A DNA stretch of 64,000 nucleotides from an uncultured Alphaproteobacteria bacterium (GTDB lineage Bacteria; Pseudomonadota; Alphaproteobacteria; Rs-D84): the NCBI GenBank assembly GCA_944392595.1, contig CALXXD010000003.1, forward strand, positions 1-64,000, given 5' to 3'. Positions 41,375 to 50,380 of the stretch are shown piece by piece. The notes under the pieces were generated by a model, which was given only the letters and a program-made list of their open reading frames with translations, was not told the DNA's origin and did not search any database. Made by a program: the position numbers and the translations under genes. How positions within the stretch are numbered: position 1 is the first letter of the stretch; each line of letters begins with the position of its first letter.

Positions 41375-41587
41375 ATGGCGGCGGAAAAAACCGAAAGCGA
41401 GATTAAAAAGATGTGCGGATTATGGCATGCGCATGTATCTATTTCCGAATATAATGATTTCGGTAAATGCGGATGTATTGATTGCTTTGGGATGAGTTGC
41501 CATAATTGCAAAACTTACAAAGAATTGAATTCGCAAATAACAGAAATTTTTGAAAAGACAAAGTGTGATAGGTGCTTGGGCCGATAA
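41375..41587 (+). CDS. Second small Cys-rich protein
   Basis: 70 residues with seven Cys: MCGLWHAHV, GKCGCIDCFGMSCHNCKTY and KCDRCLGR. The CxCxxC...CxxC spacing and terminal CxxC look metal-binding. Its stop shares one base with the truA start (TAATG). Likely co-transcribed from def through truA. No family recognised. Confidence 0.65.
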   Translation: MAAEKTESEIKKMCGLWHAHVSISEYNDFGKCGCIDCFGMSCHNCKTYKELNSQITEIFEKTKCDRCLGR

Positions 41588-42333
41588 TGACAAGATATAA
41601 AATAACTGTTGAATATGATGGTACAGATTTAATAGGGTGGCAGGAAAATCGCCAAGGGCCGTCTGTGCAATCTTTGTTGATGGACGCGATTGAAAAATTT
41701 TGTGGTGTGCGTCCTGATATTGTTGCCTCCGGTCGCACTGATGCGGGCGTACATGCGGTTGCAATGGTTGCGCATTTTGATTTGCCGGATTGTCCAGATG
41801 CGAATACAGTTATGCGTGCGATGAATTTTTATTTAACAAACGCGCCTGTATCGGTATTGGATTGTGAAATTGTGTCTGATGATTTTAACGCGCGTTTTTC
41901 TTGTATTTGTCGTCATTACAGATATGTTGTTTTGAATCGTGGTGCGCATCCAGTGTTGGAAAAAAATCGTGTTTGGTGGGTGCCACGTAAATTGAATATT
42001 ACTGCAATGCGTCGTGCGGCCAAACAGTTATTGGGCAATCATGATTTTACCAGTTTTCGCGCCACCCAGTGCCAGGCCAAAAGTCCAATAAAAACATTGG
42101 ACGAATGCAAAATTACACGTCGTGGCGATATAATTACATTTGAATTTTCTGCACGTTCCTTTCTGCATCATCAGGTTCGTAATATGGTGGGCACACTGGT
42201 TGAAATTGGTTTGGGTAAACCATATGATATTGACGATGTTTTTGCCGCACGCAGTCGTTCCGCGGCCGGTCCGACCGCACCGGCGGCGGGATTGTATTTT
42301 ATTCGTGCGGATTATGCCACGGACGCGAATTAA
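41587..42333 (+). CDS. truA: tRNA pseudouridine(38-40) synthase
   Basis: Forms pseudouridine in the anticodon stem-loop. 248 residues, start MTRYKITVEYDGTDLIGWQ; catalytic Asp in ASGRTDAGVHAVAMVAHFD; later FARFSCICRHYRY-type segment DDFNARFSCICRHYRYVVLNR; C-terminal HHQVRNMVGTLVEIGLGK. Full length. Its last 35 bp overlap the 3' end of the convergent comEC gene. Confidence 0.96.
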   Translation: MTRYKITVEYDGTDLIGWQENRQGPSVQSLLMDAIEKFCGVRPDIVASGRTDAGVHAVAMVAHFDLPDCPDANTVMRAMNFYLTNAPVSVLDCEIVSDDFNARFSCICRHYRYVVLNRGAHPVLEKNRVWWVPRKLNITAMRRAAKQLLGNHDFTSFRATQCQAKSPIKTLDECKITRRGDIITFEFSARSFLHHQVRNMVGTLVEIGLGKPYDIDDVFAARSRSAAGPTAPAAGLYFIRADYATDAN

Positions 42334-44239
42334 TTAAATATTTAATGTGACCATCGGGATAAATTACAAATCCACCACGTAAAATTTTGTGATTGCACCG
42401 TGGCGCATCAATATCGAAATAAGAAACTATGAAATCAACATTTTTATCCGCACACAGATTTTCTATGTTCTGCATCAGTGGTACAAATTTTTGAATATAT
42501 GCCAAATTTAAATTTTCTGCCTCTAACATCCACACACCCTGAATTGGTTTGCGGCGAATGTTTTTAATGCCGGCCGCTTCGCCATTCATTTGCCGCCAAG
42601 TGTCAAAAGTAAAATAATGATTTGATGCGCGTGATTTTGTAAATTCCAATTTTCCATCTTTGCCAACAAACCCAGCCAATTCATGATCGTACGTTACATA
42701 AAACACAGGCCGCGGTTGCACAACAACCAATATAATTCCAATTACGAAAAATATCGTCGCGCAAATATAATTTATTTTCACACGTATATTGCGAATAAAC
42801 ATCAGCGACATAAATCCCAAAATTATAAACACCATCGCAACGTTTGGAATATGCGGCAACATAACAGTTGCACCGGGCAGGGTGGCGATGTAATTACCAA
42901 TCGTCAAACATAGATCATAAATCTGATTTGCAAAATCCAAAGGCCACATCCAACCAAAGGTTGCGCCCACAACACCGACACACGCCAACGGCATAATTGC
43001 GACTGAAAATACAGGCAGTAAAACTAAATTCCCAATCAAACCATAAATCGGCAATTCATAAAAGTGCATTACCACGAACGGTGCTGTAAATAAAGTCGCT
43101 GTAACGGATGTTAAAATTGCTGTATAAATTATTTTCAGTATTCTGTTGCGCGGCATTTTTGGATTTGCATCGCCCCATAACCATACCAATCCAAATATTG
43201 CTGCAAAAGATAATTGAAAGCCAGGCTGCATAACAAAGTGAGGATTGGTTAAAAATATTGCGCTGAACGCCAGACATACATTACGCATGGAAATCGCATT
43301 TCGTCCGAATAAAAATGCCAAGAATATCAGCGACGCCATTATAAACGCGCGAATCGTTGCAACATCACCGCCGGACAACACAACATAAAACAATAATCCA
43401 AACCAAGCACAAACTATTGCGGGCTTTCGCGCAGGTATGCGTTTTGTAATACACGGCATGGCGCGAAATATGAAATAAAAAATCGTAACCAACCACGCAG
43501 ATACCAAAGTGATATGAAATCCACTGATTGACCAAACGTGCCCAACGCCTGTGGCGGTCCATACAGGCGTGTCATCGTCTGGGACCGCGTTTTTATAACC
43601 CAATACCAATGTGTCTGCCAAAAATGAATTTGCACGCCGATGAATATAATCGCGCAGTGTGGCAATGCTGGTTTTATGTGCGGGCGTGATAATATCAAAT
43701 TCGGTCATATATCCGTTTGCAGTTAATCCGTTAAAATACGCCCAACGTGCATAGTCAAACGATTCTGGTGCGTCCGCACCATCTGGGCGAAACAGACCGA
43801 TGGTTGCGCGAATTTCATCACCCATCTTTGGCGGTGTGATGTTTGATTTTAATGATACGCGAACAATCGTGTCGCGATCGCCTGCGCCGATTTGATTGGC
43901 GGGCAATTTTATATAAACGCGTGTTTTGTCGGACGTATAATCGATATTGTGAACCGTGCCAACAATTTCAGCATTGTGAATTTCGCGCGTAATCTGGGGC
44001 GTGTTTATAAAGTGTGTAAATCCACACGCATAGCAAAATCCAAATATAAAAATCGCAATTGCGCGAATCGCAAAATGCACGCGACACAGTGCCACCACGC
44101 CCGCCACAATGGCACCGACAATACAAAAATTTACATTTGGTTCGGCCGATAAATTAAAATACAGCGCGGCACCAAACGCCATTAAAAACGGCACCCATAA
44201 AAACGCATTAACTGACTGATTTTCCAGTAATTGTCGCAT
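42299..44239 (-). CDS. comEC: ComEC/Rec2-family DNA-uptake channel protein
   Basis: 646 residues: N-terminal helices and an OB-like domain (AEIVGTVHNIDYTSDKTRVYIKLPANQ), then the competence domain with GHVWSISGFHITLVSAWLVTIFYF (usual HLLAISGLH) and VVLSGGDVATIRAFIMASLIFLAFLFGRNAISMRN. The C-terminal region is short and lacks a clear metallo-beta-lactamase HxHxDH motif, as in several Alphaproteobacteria. ComEC takes single-stranded DNA through the inner membrane; with ComF present, transformation is possible. The 3' end overlaps truA by 35 bp, convergently. Confidence 0.9.
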   Translation of the reverse strand: MRQLLENQSVNAFLWVPFLMAFGAALYFNLSAEPNVNFCIVGAIVAGVVALCRVHFAIRAIAIFIFGFCYACGFTHFINTPQITREIHNAEIVGTVHNIDYTSDKTRVYIKLPANQIGAGDRDTIVRVSLKSNITPPKMGDEIRATIGLFRPDGADAPESFDYARWAYFNGLTANGYMTEFDIITPAHKTSIATLRDYIHRRANSFLADTLVLGYKNAVPDDDTPVWTATGVGHVWSISGFHITLVSAWLVTIFYFIFRAMPCITKRIPARKPAIVCAWFGLLFYVVLSGGDVATIRAFIMASLIFLAFLFGRNAISMRNVCLAFSAIFLTNPHFVMQPGFQLSFAAIFGLVWLWGDANPKMPRNRILKIIYTAILTSVTATLFTAPFVVMHFYELPIYGLIGNLVLLPVFSVAIMPLACVGVVGATFGWMWPLDFANQIYDLCLTIGNYIATLPGATVMLPHIPNVAMVFIILGFMSLMFIRNIRVKINYICATIFFVIGIILVVVQPRPVFYVTYDHELAGFVGKDGKLEFTKSRASNHYFTFDTWRQMNGEAAGIKNIRRKPIQGVWMLEAENLNLAYIQKFVPLMQNIENLCADKNVDFIVSYFDIDAPRCNHKILRGGFVIYPDGHIKYLINSRPWHNPHE

Positions 44240-44264
44240 GTAAAAATTATAGGAATTTATTTAA

Positions 44265-44293
44265 TTGCGCCGCAATGAAAAATTTCGTATGAT
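44265..44293 (+). promoter_or_regulatory. Promoter of pyrG
   Basis: TTGCGC, 17-bp spacer, TATGAT. Start near 44300 leaves a leader with AAGGGGG ahead of ATG 44319. Confidence 0.65.
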
Positions 44294-44318
44294 AGAATTC
44301 CATAAGGGGGCATTTCTT

Positions 44319-45899
44319 ATGGCAAAATATATATTCATCACGGGTGGTGTTGTTTCCAGTTTGGGCAAGGGCGTCGCGGCGGCAAGTTGTGGCGCCCTTC
44401 TTCAATCGCGCGGATATACGGTGCATGCGCGAAAGTTTGATCCTTATTTGAATATCGATCCGGGTACTATGTCGCCGTTCCAACATGGCGAGGTTTATGT
44501 CACCAACGACGGATATGAAACAGATTTGGATTTGGGTTATTACGAACGATTTTTGGGTGCGCAATTATCACGTAATGATTCGGTATCTGGCGGTCGAATT
44601 TATTGGGATGTGTTAAATGCAGAACGTCACGGGGATTACCTGGGGGCGACTGTGCAGATGATTCCGCACGTCAGTAATAAAATCAAAGAATACATTGCCG
44701 CACCAACAAATACTGATTTTGTGGTGTGCGAAATTGGCGGCACGGTTGGCGATATCGAAGGCAAAATATTTTTGGAATCTATCCGTCAATTTGCGAACGA
44801 TGTCGGGCGAAAAAATGTGATGTTTGTGCATTTGACTTTGGCACCTTATTTGGAAAAAAGCGGTGAATTAAAAACCAAGCCAACACAAATGTCTGTGCGT
44901 GAATTGTTGGAAAACGGAATCCAGGCCGATATGTTAATCGTGCGCAGTCCGCGTATGCTGACCGCGGATGAACGTGCAAAAATCGGAATGTTCTGTAATT
45001 TGCCGGCCAAAAATGTAATCAGCGGAATTGACGTTGATAACATTTACAAAATCCCATTGGCGTATGACGATCAACATGTCTTTGACATAATCGCAGACCA
45101 TTTTGATTTGGCGCATGCCGCCGGTAATATGGAAAAGTTTAATCGCATAGAACATTATCTGGATGCCGATTTGCCACATGTAAAAATCGGTGTTGTGGGC
45201 AAATATTTTGATGTTCCCGATGCTTATAAATCGCTGAACGAGGCTTTGTTCCACGCAGGCATCCAAAATAACGTTCATGTTGATATTGAAAAAATAAATG
45301 CAGAACATTTTTCGCCCGACGTGGCGGCAAATCTGGATGGGATTTTGGTGCCGGGCGGATTTGGTACGCGTGGCGTCGATGGAAAAATCGCAGCCGCCGG
45401 ATATGCCCGTGAAACAAATACACCATACATGGGAATTTGTCTGGGGATGCAGGTCGCAGTCATTGAATTTGCGCGTAATGTGTTGGGAATATCGGATGCA
45501 AACTCGACAGAATTTGTAAAAAATTGCACGCCGATTATAAATATTATGCCCGACCATAATTCTGAAAATATGGGCGGAACATTGCGATTGGGCGCATATC
45601 CGTGTGTGATTACACCGGATACTTTGGCGCACCGCGTATATGGTAAAACCGAAATTTCGGAACGCCATCGCCACAGATACGAAATGGATATTTCTTTCAA
45701 AGAAAATTTGGCTGCGGCCGGTATGATAATATCTGGGTGCAGCCCCGATGGCCGACTGCCTGAAATTATCGAGTTAAAAAATCACCCGTTCTTTATCGCG
45801 GGGCAATTTCATCCTGAATTTCAATCCAGCCCATATACGGGTCACCCGATGTTCAATGCCTTTATCGCGGCGGCGGCATCGCGGCATAAACACGAATAA
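44319..45899 (+). CDS. pyrG: CTP synthase
   Basis: Amidates UTP to CTP with glutamine. 526 residues, near the usual 535-545. MAKYIFITGGVVSSLGKGVAAASCGALLQSRGYTV, then FDPYLNIDPGTMSPFQHGEVYVTNDG in the synthase domain. Glutaminase domain: GILVPGGFGTRG, YMGICLGMQVAVIEFARN (nucleophile Cys) and a C-terminal FHPEFQSSP (catalytic His and Glu). ATG 44319 has AAGGGGG upstream. Monocistronic; ends at a strong terminator. Confidence 0.97.
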   Translation: MAKYIFITGGVVSSLGKGVAAASCGALLQSRGYTVHARKFDPYLNIDPGTMSPFQHGEVYVTNDGYETDLDLGYYERFLGAQLSRNDSVSGGRIYWDVLNAERHGDYLGATVQMIPHVSNKIKEYIAAPTNTDFVVCEIGGTVGDIEGKIFLESIRQFANDVGRKNVMFVHLTLAPYLEKSGELKTKPTQMSVRELLENGIQADMLIVRSPRMLTADERAKIGMFCNLPAKNVISGIDVDNIYKIPLAYDDQHVFDIIADHFDLAHAAGNMEKFNRIEHYLDADLPHVKIGVVGKYFDVPDAYKSLNEALFHAGIQNNVHVDIEKINAEHFSPDVAANLDGILVPGGFGTRGVDGKIAAAGYARETNTPYMGICLGMQVAVIEFARNVLGISDANSTEFVKNCTPIINIMPDHNSENMGGTLRLGAYPCVITPDTLAHRVYGKTEISERHRHRYEMDISFKENLAAAGMIISGCSPDGRLPEIIELKNHPFFIAGQFHPEFQSSPYTGHPMFNAFIAAAASRHKHE

Positions 45900-45926
45900 A
45901 AAATCCCCGAAATGGGGATTTTTTTA
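45899..45926. terminator. Terminator of pyrG, shared with gapR
   Basis: AAATCCCC-GAAAT-GGGGATTT stem followed by T residues; A-rich on the other side. Confidence 0.88.
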
Positions 45927-45938
45927 TAACATTTTTTA

Positions 45939-46187
45939 TTACAAGCCCAACGCGTTACGATACATTTGTGTCAATTCGTCGGCTTCATCCAGTTCGTCTG
46001 GATCCAGTTTGCGCAAACGTATCATTTGGCGAATATATTTTGGATCGAATCCTGCGGATTTAGCCTCGCTATAAATCTCTTTTATATCGGCGGCGATTGC
46101 GGCAGAATCCTCGTTTAATTTTTCGATTCTTTCGATGATGCTTAACAATTGCTGATTGTCGATTGCACCGTGATTTGCGTTTTTCAT
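45939..46187 (-). CDS. gapR: GapR-like nucleoid-associated protein (DUF2312)
   Basis: 82 residues from ATG 46187 (AAGGGG upstream). Sequence LLSIIERIEKLNEDSAAIAADIKEIYSEAKSAGFDPKYIRQMIRLRKLDPDEL is the DUF2312/GapR core, with the ExxKxxGFDxxxxRxxIRLRK residues. In Caulobacter GapR clamps overtwisted DNA ahead of forks and polymerases. The family is largely alphaproteobacterial, a useful taxonomic marker here. Divergent from pyk. Confidence 0.92.
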   Translation of the reverse strand: MKNANHGAIDNQQLLSIIERIEKLNEDSAAIAADIKEIYSEAKSAGFDPKYIRQMIRLRKLDPDELDEADELTQMYRNALGL

Positions 46188-46218
46188 TGCTGTTTTCCCC
46201 TTGTTTTTTGATGTGTTA

Positions 46219-46232
46219 TATGATATATCATA
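46219..46232. promoter_or_regulatory. 14-bp palindrome between gapR and pyk
   Basis: TATGATATATCATA, perfectly symmetric, in the divergent intergenic region. Its half-sites ATGATAT/ATATCAT are the same as those in the 14010-14037 inverted repeat. Confidence 0.45.
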
Positions 46233-46271
46233 AATCGAAAAAATCAAGTTTTAACGTTACAGGATTTTAAT

Positions 46272-47639
46272 ATGAGATTTACAAAAATAACTGCCTCAAT
46301 CGGGCCAAAATGCGAAGATAAAAAAACATTAAAACAAATGATTGCGGCCGGTGTAAATGTATGCCGTCTGAATTTCAGTCACGACACAGGCGCGGTCCAG
46401 GGTAAAAAAATCGATATGATTCGTAAAATATCCGATGAATTAAATACCCCAGTTGCTGTTTTGATTGATTTACAGGGCCCAAAACATCGCATCGGTAATT
46501 TCGCAACCGAAGAAAAATATCCACTGAACATCGGTCAAAAATTTACGTTTGATTCAGATACCACGCCCGGGGATGGCACACGCGTTAATTTGCCTGATGC
46601 GGACGTTATAAAATCGTTAAACGTCGGCGACAGAATTTTATTAAACGACGGAAAAATCGAAATGACGGTCGATTCCGTTGCGCCCGGCAAAGTTGTGGCA
46701 ACGGTTGTGCGTGGCGATGAAATCTGGTCGCGTCGCGGGTTTAATTTGCCCGATACAGAAATAGATACATCTGCGATGACCGACAAAGACCGCATGGATT
46801 TGGAATACGCAATTACAAAAAATCCTGATTGGGTTGCGATTTCGTTTGTTCAACGTCCCGAAGACGTGGCCGAGGTTCGCGATTTTATCACCGCGCGCAC
46901 GTCACACCCGATAAAGATTATTGCAAAAATCGAACGTCCGAATGCGGTTGCGCGTATATCTGATATTGCCGCGGTGGCCGATGGGATAATGATTGCGCGT
47001 GGTGACTTGGCGGTCGAGGTTCCGTTCGAGCAAGTTCCCGCAATTTCACGCCATATAATTCGTGAATGCCGTAAATTAAATCGGCCTGTGATTATGGCAA
47101 CCCAGATGCTGGGCACAATGGTGGCCAGTGAATTCCCCACCCGCGCAGAAATCAGCGACGTTGCAAACGCTGCATATCTGCGGGCGGACTCGACCATGAC
47201 ATCCGAAGAAACAACCATGGGCATCAATCCGGTTAATGTCATCAATACTATGGACAAGATTTTGGCGTATTCAGACAACGATGCGATTGCAAATCCGTAT
47301 GATTGGTCGCGCGTGGAAAATATTCCTGAAAACGATTGGTCGCGCAGTGTTGCGTCCATGGCGTATTTGAACCGTGCGGCTGCGATAGTTGTGTTTGCAC
47401 GCGATACAAATATCGCAATGCAGATTTCTTGCCGCAAACCTGATATTCCAATCATCGCCGTATGTTCAGACACGGCAACCGCCAACCAGTTATGTATGTT
47501 GCGTGGCGTGTTCCCTGTATTTGATACGGATTTATTCGCGCAACGTGACGCATTTAATTCGGCGCACAAATTCGGCATACGCGACGGTAAAATTGTGATA
47601 GTCGATGACGATAAAATCAGTCTGCGTACATTGGATTAA
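46272..47639 (+). CDS. pyk: Pyruvate kinase
   Basis: PEP + ADP to pyruvate + ATP, last step of glycolysis. 455 residues. FTKITASIGPKCEDKKTLKQMIAAGVNVCRLNFSHD, LIDLQGPKHRIG, then ISFVQRPEDVAEVRDFI, KIIAKIERPNAV and IMIARGDLAVEV (catalytic barrel). In the late barrel the usual QMLESMI...PTRAEVSDVANAV.DG.DAVMLSGETA becomes ATQMLGTMVASEFPTRAEISDVANAAYLRADSTMTSEETTMG, so Glu-Ser is Gly-Thr and MLSGE is MTSEE. It is still full length with a C-terminal domain. AGGA before the ATG. Confidence 0.95.
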   Translation: MRFTKITASIGPKCEDKKTLKQMIAAGVNVCRLNFSHDTGAVQGKKIDMIRKISDELNTPVAVLIDLQGPKHRIGNFATEEKYPLNIGQKFTFDSDTTPGDGTRVNLPDADVIKSLNVGDRILLNDGKIEMTVDSVAPGKVVATVVRGDEIWSRRGFNLPDTEIDTSAMTDKDRMDLEYAITKNPDWVAISFVQRPEDVAEVRDFITARTSHPIKIIAKIERPNAVARISDIAAVADGIMIARGDLAVEVPFEQVPAISRHIIRECRKLNRPVIMATQMLGTMVASEFPTRAEISDVANAAYLRADSTMTSEETTMGINPVNVINTMDKILAYSDNDAIANPYDWSRVENIPENDWSRSVASMAYLNRAAAIVVFARDTNIAMQISCRKPDIPIIAVCSDTATANQLCMLRGVFPVFDTDLFAQRDAFNSAHKFGIRDGKIVIVDDDKISLRTLD

Positions 47640-47660
47640 CACGCAAAAAAACTTTATGTT

Positions 47661-47700
47661 CGACGCGGGGTTTTTGTATTGACCCGCGTCGTATTTTTTT
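47661..47700 (+). terminator. Terminator of pyk
   Basis: CGACGCGGG/CCCGCGTCG stem (47661-47669, 47683-47691) with 13-nt loop, then TATTTTTTT. The dacA -35 lies inside the loop and right arm. Confidence 0.82.
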
Positions 47701-47708
47701 ACTATTAT
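47679..47708 (+). promoter_or_regulatory. Promoter of dacA, inside the pyk terminator
   Basis: TTGACC, 18-bp spacer, TATTAT. Start near 47715 gives a leader of about 4 nt before ATG 47719. Confidence 0.6.
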
Positions 47709-47718
47709 TAATCTGGAA

Positions 47719-48903
47719 ATGAAGGGATTTTTTGCAATCTTTTTTATGTGCATAATGTGCGTGATGCCGGTGTATGGTGCGTCATACAGGGCGGCTTTGG
47801 TCGCAGACATGGATACGGGGCGTGTTTTGTACCAAGAAAACGCGACCGCACAAAATTATCCCGCAAGTTTGACCAAAATAATGACGCTGTATTTAACGTT
47901 TGACGCGTTGGAACATGGGCGTCTGCATTTGGACGATTATTTGATTGTGTCAAAATCCGCCGCCGCGGCCGAGCCTGTTAAACTCGGCGTCCCCGCCGGT
48001 AACAAGATAAAGGTCGAAGATGCAATCAAGGCTTTGACTGTGTTAAGTGCAAACGACATCGCGCGCGCGTTGGCCGAAAATTTGAAAGGCGGGATGGAGG
48101 GTAACTTTGCAGATCTAATGACACGTGTCGCGCGCGAAATCGGGTTGTCGGGGACTAATTTTGAAAATTCGTCTGGTTTGCCGAACGATGATCACATGAC
48201 AACTGCGCGCGATATGGCGCTGTTGTCGATGGCTGTGTATAAGCATTTCCCGCAGTATTGGAAATATTTTTCGATTAATACATGGACGTATAACGGAAAA
48301 ACATATACAAACGGTAATCGTTTGTTGCGAACATATCCGGGCTGCGACGGGATGAAAACGGGATATACGCGCAAATCAAAATATTCGCTGGTGGCAACTG
48401 CGCGACGTGATGGCCATCATTTAATCGCGGTGGTGTTGGGGGCTGATAACAAAGACGTTCGTGCAAACGTTGCAACAAATTTATTAAATCGCGGATTTGA
48501 ATTGGTGGCGGGAACCCCGGTGACAGCATCGGCATCCGCGCCCGCACCCACATATACTTACACCGCGCCTGCAACTACGCAAAGTTATACTGTAAATTAT
48601 GCCGCCGCGCCAACGACATTCAGTGCGGCGTATAATGTGGCCACTGCGCAAACCGCACCACGTGCGGACGTTTCAAACAACGCGCCCGGAAATGCAGGCG
48701 TTCAATTCGGTGCGTTTTCGTCACGCGCCGCTGCCCAGACCCAGGTTAATAACGTTATGAATTTAATCGGTGTTGGCACAGTTATCGAAACTGCACCAAA
48801 CGGAATGTTCCGTGTGCGTGTAAATAATTTGTCTGAATCTGCCGCGCAAAATATTCGCGCCCGTGCCCAGAATGCGGGCATAGATTGTTATGTATTTCAT
48901 TAA
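47719..48903 (+). CDS. dacA: D-alanyl-D-alanine carboxypeptidase with C-terminal SPOR domain
   Basis: Trims the terminal D-Ala of peptidoglycan pentapeptides. 394 residues: signal peptide (FFAIFFMCIMCVMPVYGA), then SLTKIMTLYLTFDAL (SxxK), SANDIARALAE (SxN) and GMKTGYTRKSKYSLV (KTG). A Ala/Thr/Pro/Tyr linker (about 280-320) precedes a SPOR-like domain, GVQFGAFSSRAAAQTQVNNVMNLIG to RVRVNNLSESAAQNIRARAQNAG, which binds denuded glycan at the septum. The DacA-SPOR fusion is known from Alphaproteobacteria. The mRNA is nearly leaderless. Confidence 0.93.
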   Translation: MKGFFAIFFMCIMCVMPVYGASYRAALVADMDTGRVLYQENATAQNYPASLTKIMTLYLTFDALEHGRLHLDDYLIVSKSAAAAEPVKLGVPAGNKIKVEDAIKALTVLSANDIARALAENLKGGMEGNFADLMTRVAREIGLSGTNFENSSGLPNDDHMTTARDMALLSMAVYKHFPQYWKYFSINTWTYNGKTYTNGNRLLRTYPGCDGMKTGYTRKSKYSLVATARRDGHHLIAVVLGADNKDVRANVATNLLNRGFELVAGTPVTASASAPAPTYTYTAPATTQSYTVNYAAAPTTFSAAYNVATAQTAPRADVSNNAPGNAGVQFGAFSSRAAAQTQVNNVMNLIGVGTVIETAPNGMFRVRVNNLSESAAQNIRARAQNAGIDCYVFH

Positions 48904-48912
48904 AATATTTGG

Positions 48913-49524
48913 ATGGATGTGGTAATGAATCCGAAGATAGAACGATTAATTAAACAATTTGCACGATTGCCACGATTGGGGGCGCGTGCCGGCCAACGCA
49001 TAGTATTATCACTGTTACAGGACAAAACCGGCCGTGCGGAAAGCCTTGCGAATTCTTTGCTGGATGCGGCGGCAACTATTCGACCGTGTCCGCGTTGCGG
49101 GGTATTAACCGATGCAGACGCAGGCCTGTGTGAATTTTGTCGTGATGCGTCACGTGCAAACGGACAATTGTGTGTCGTGCGCGATTTGGCAGATGTTTGG
49201 ACATTGGAAAAATCTGCGGTATTTCATGGGCGTTATCATATTTTGGGCGGTTTGATTTCGGGCGCATCTGGTACAGTCCCAGAAGATTTGAATATTTTAA
49301 CTTTGCCCGAACGCATTAAATCCGAAAATATTACCGAGGTTATTTTCGCCTTGCCCAATACGGTCGAGGGCAAAACCACCCAACACTATGTTATATCTGT
49401 CATTGGTGACGCGCCAAACGTACGTTTTTCAGAATTGGCATCGGGTGTGCCACTGGGCGGTGATTTGGATTATTTGGATGATGGGACTTTATCGTTGGCG
49501 TTCGACGGACGGCGTGGGGTGTGA
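48913..49524 (+). CDS. recR: Recombination mediator RecR
   Basis: With RecO loads RecA onto gapped DNA. 203 residues: HhH NPKIERLIKQFARLPRLGARAGQRIVL; zinc finger CPRCGVLTDADAGLCEFC; Toprim domain with YHILGGLISGASG. ATG 48913 or the in-frame ATG 48925 could be the start. Followed 4 nt later by ksgA. In many bacteria recR follows dnaX and ybaB, which are not here. Confidence 0.95.
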   Translation: MDVVMNPKIERLIKQFARLPRLGARAGQRIVLSLLQDKTGRAESLANSLLDAAATIRPCPRCGVLTDADAGLCEFCRDASRANGQLCVVRDLADVWTLEKSAVFHGRYHILGGLISGASGTVPEDLNILTLPERIKSENITEVIFALPNTVEGKTTQHYVISVIGDAPNVRFSELASGVPLGGDLDYLDDGTLSLAFDGRRGV

Positions 49525-49527
49525 TGA

Positions 49528-50355
49528 ATGAACAGCGTTGAAAAATTGGAATCTTTGCCACCTGTATCTGCGATGATGCGTGCCGCGGGGTTGGAACCCA
49601 AGAAACAATTCGGTCAAAATTTTTTATTTGATTTGAATTTAACCGGCCGCATTGCGCGCAGCGTGCCCGATATAAAGCATACCCCCGTGGTCGAGGTTGG
49701 ACCCGGCCCAGGCGGCCTGACGCGCGCATTATTATTGGCGGGCGCACCACGCGTTATCGCAATTGAAAAAGACAAAACAACGTCACCGATATTAAATGAA
49801 ATTGCAAATGTGGCCCCGCAATTAACCGTGGTATATGATGATGCTTTGCGTGTGGATTTTGGCGCGCTGGGGGTCAAAGAGTATGCGATTTGTTCAAATT
49901 TGCCATACAATGTTGGGACTGAATTATTTACGCGTTGGTTGATACGCGCGGCGCATGGCGAAAAAATAAAATCTATGACATTAATGTTTCAACGCGAGGT
50001 TGCCGAACGCATCACTGCAAAATGTGGCGACGGGCAATACGGGCGTTTGGCGGTTTTAACGGCTTTGATTGCAGATGCGCGCATTTTATTTGATGTGCCA
50101 AATACTGCATTTGTTCCGCGCCCGCGTGTGCAAAGTGCCGTTGTCCAGGTTATTCCGAATGCAAAAAAAATTGCTGCGATATGCGATGTTGAAAAAATAG
50201 AGAAAATAACAGCAACTTTGTTTGGACATCGTCGCAAAATGATACGTGGAATAATTCCAAGCGTTGATTGGGAAAAGTATGGATTGACTGGTACAGAACG
50301 TGCAGAAAATTTAACGCCTGAAACATTTGCATTATTGGCGCGCGATTTGATATAA
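49528..50355 (+). CDS. ksgA: 16S rRNA (adenine1518/1519-N6,N6)-dimethyltransferase
   Basis: Dimethylates two adenines in the 3' helix of 16S rRNA. 275 residues. Motifs: LEPKKQFGQNFLFDLNLTGRI, SAM-binding VVEVGPGPGGLTRALLLAGA, IEKDKTTSPILNEIA and the catalytic NLPYNVGTELFTRWL. C-terminal four-helix part with FGHRRKMIRGII. Starts 4 nt after recR; its stop overlaps a -10 for the antiporter gene. Confidence 0.96.
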   Translation: MNSVEKLESLPPVSAMMRAAGLEPKKQFGQNFLFDLNLTGRIARSVPDIKHTPVVEVGPGPGGLTRALLLAGAPRVIAIEKDKTTSPILNEIANVAPQLTVVYDDALRVDFGALGVKEYAICSNLPYNVGTELFTRWLIRAAHGEKIKSMTLMFQREVAERITAKCGDGQYGRLAVLTALIADARILFDVPNTAFVPRPRVQSAVVQVIPNAKKIAAICDVEKIEKITATLFGHRRKMIRGIIPSVDWEKYGLTGTERAENLTPETFALLARDLI

Positions 50356-50356
50356 T
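50348..50356 (+). promoter_or_regulatory. Extended -10 for the antiporter gene, overlapping the ksgA stop
   Basis: TGATATAAT; a weak -35 TTGCAT lies 18 bp upstream. Start near 50363. Confidence 0.5.
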
Positions 50357-50380
50357 TGTTGTAAGTATGGGGGGGGAGTA

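Noticed and set aside
42299-42333. Frameshift at the truA/comEC junction
   Set aside because: Both frames are intact with normal C-termini; a 35-bp convergent overlap explains it.
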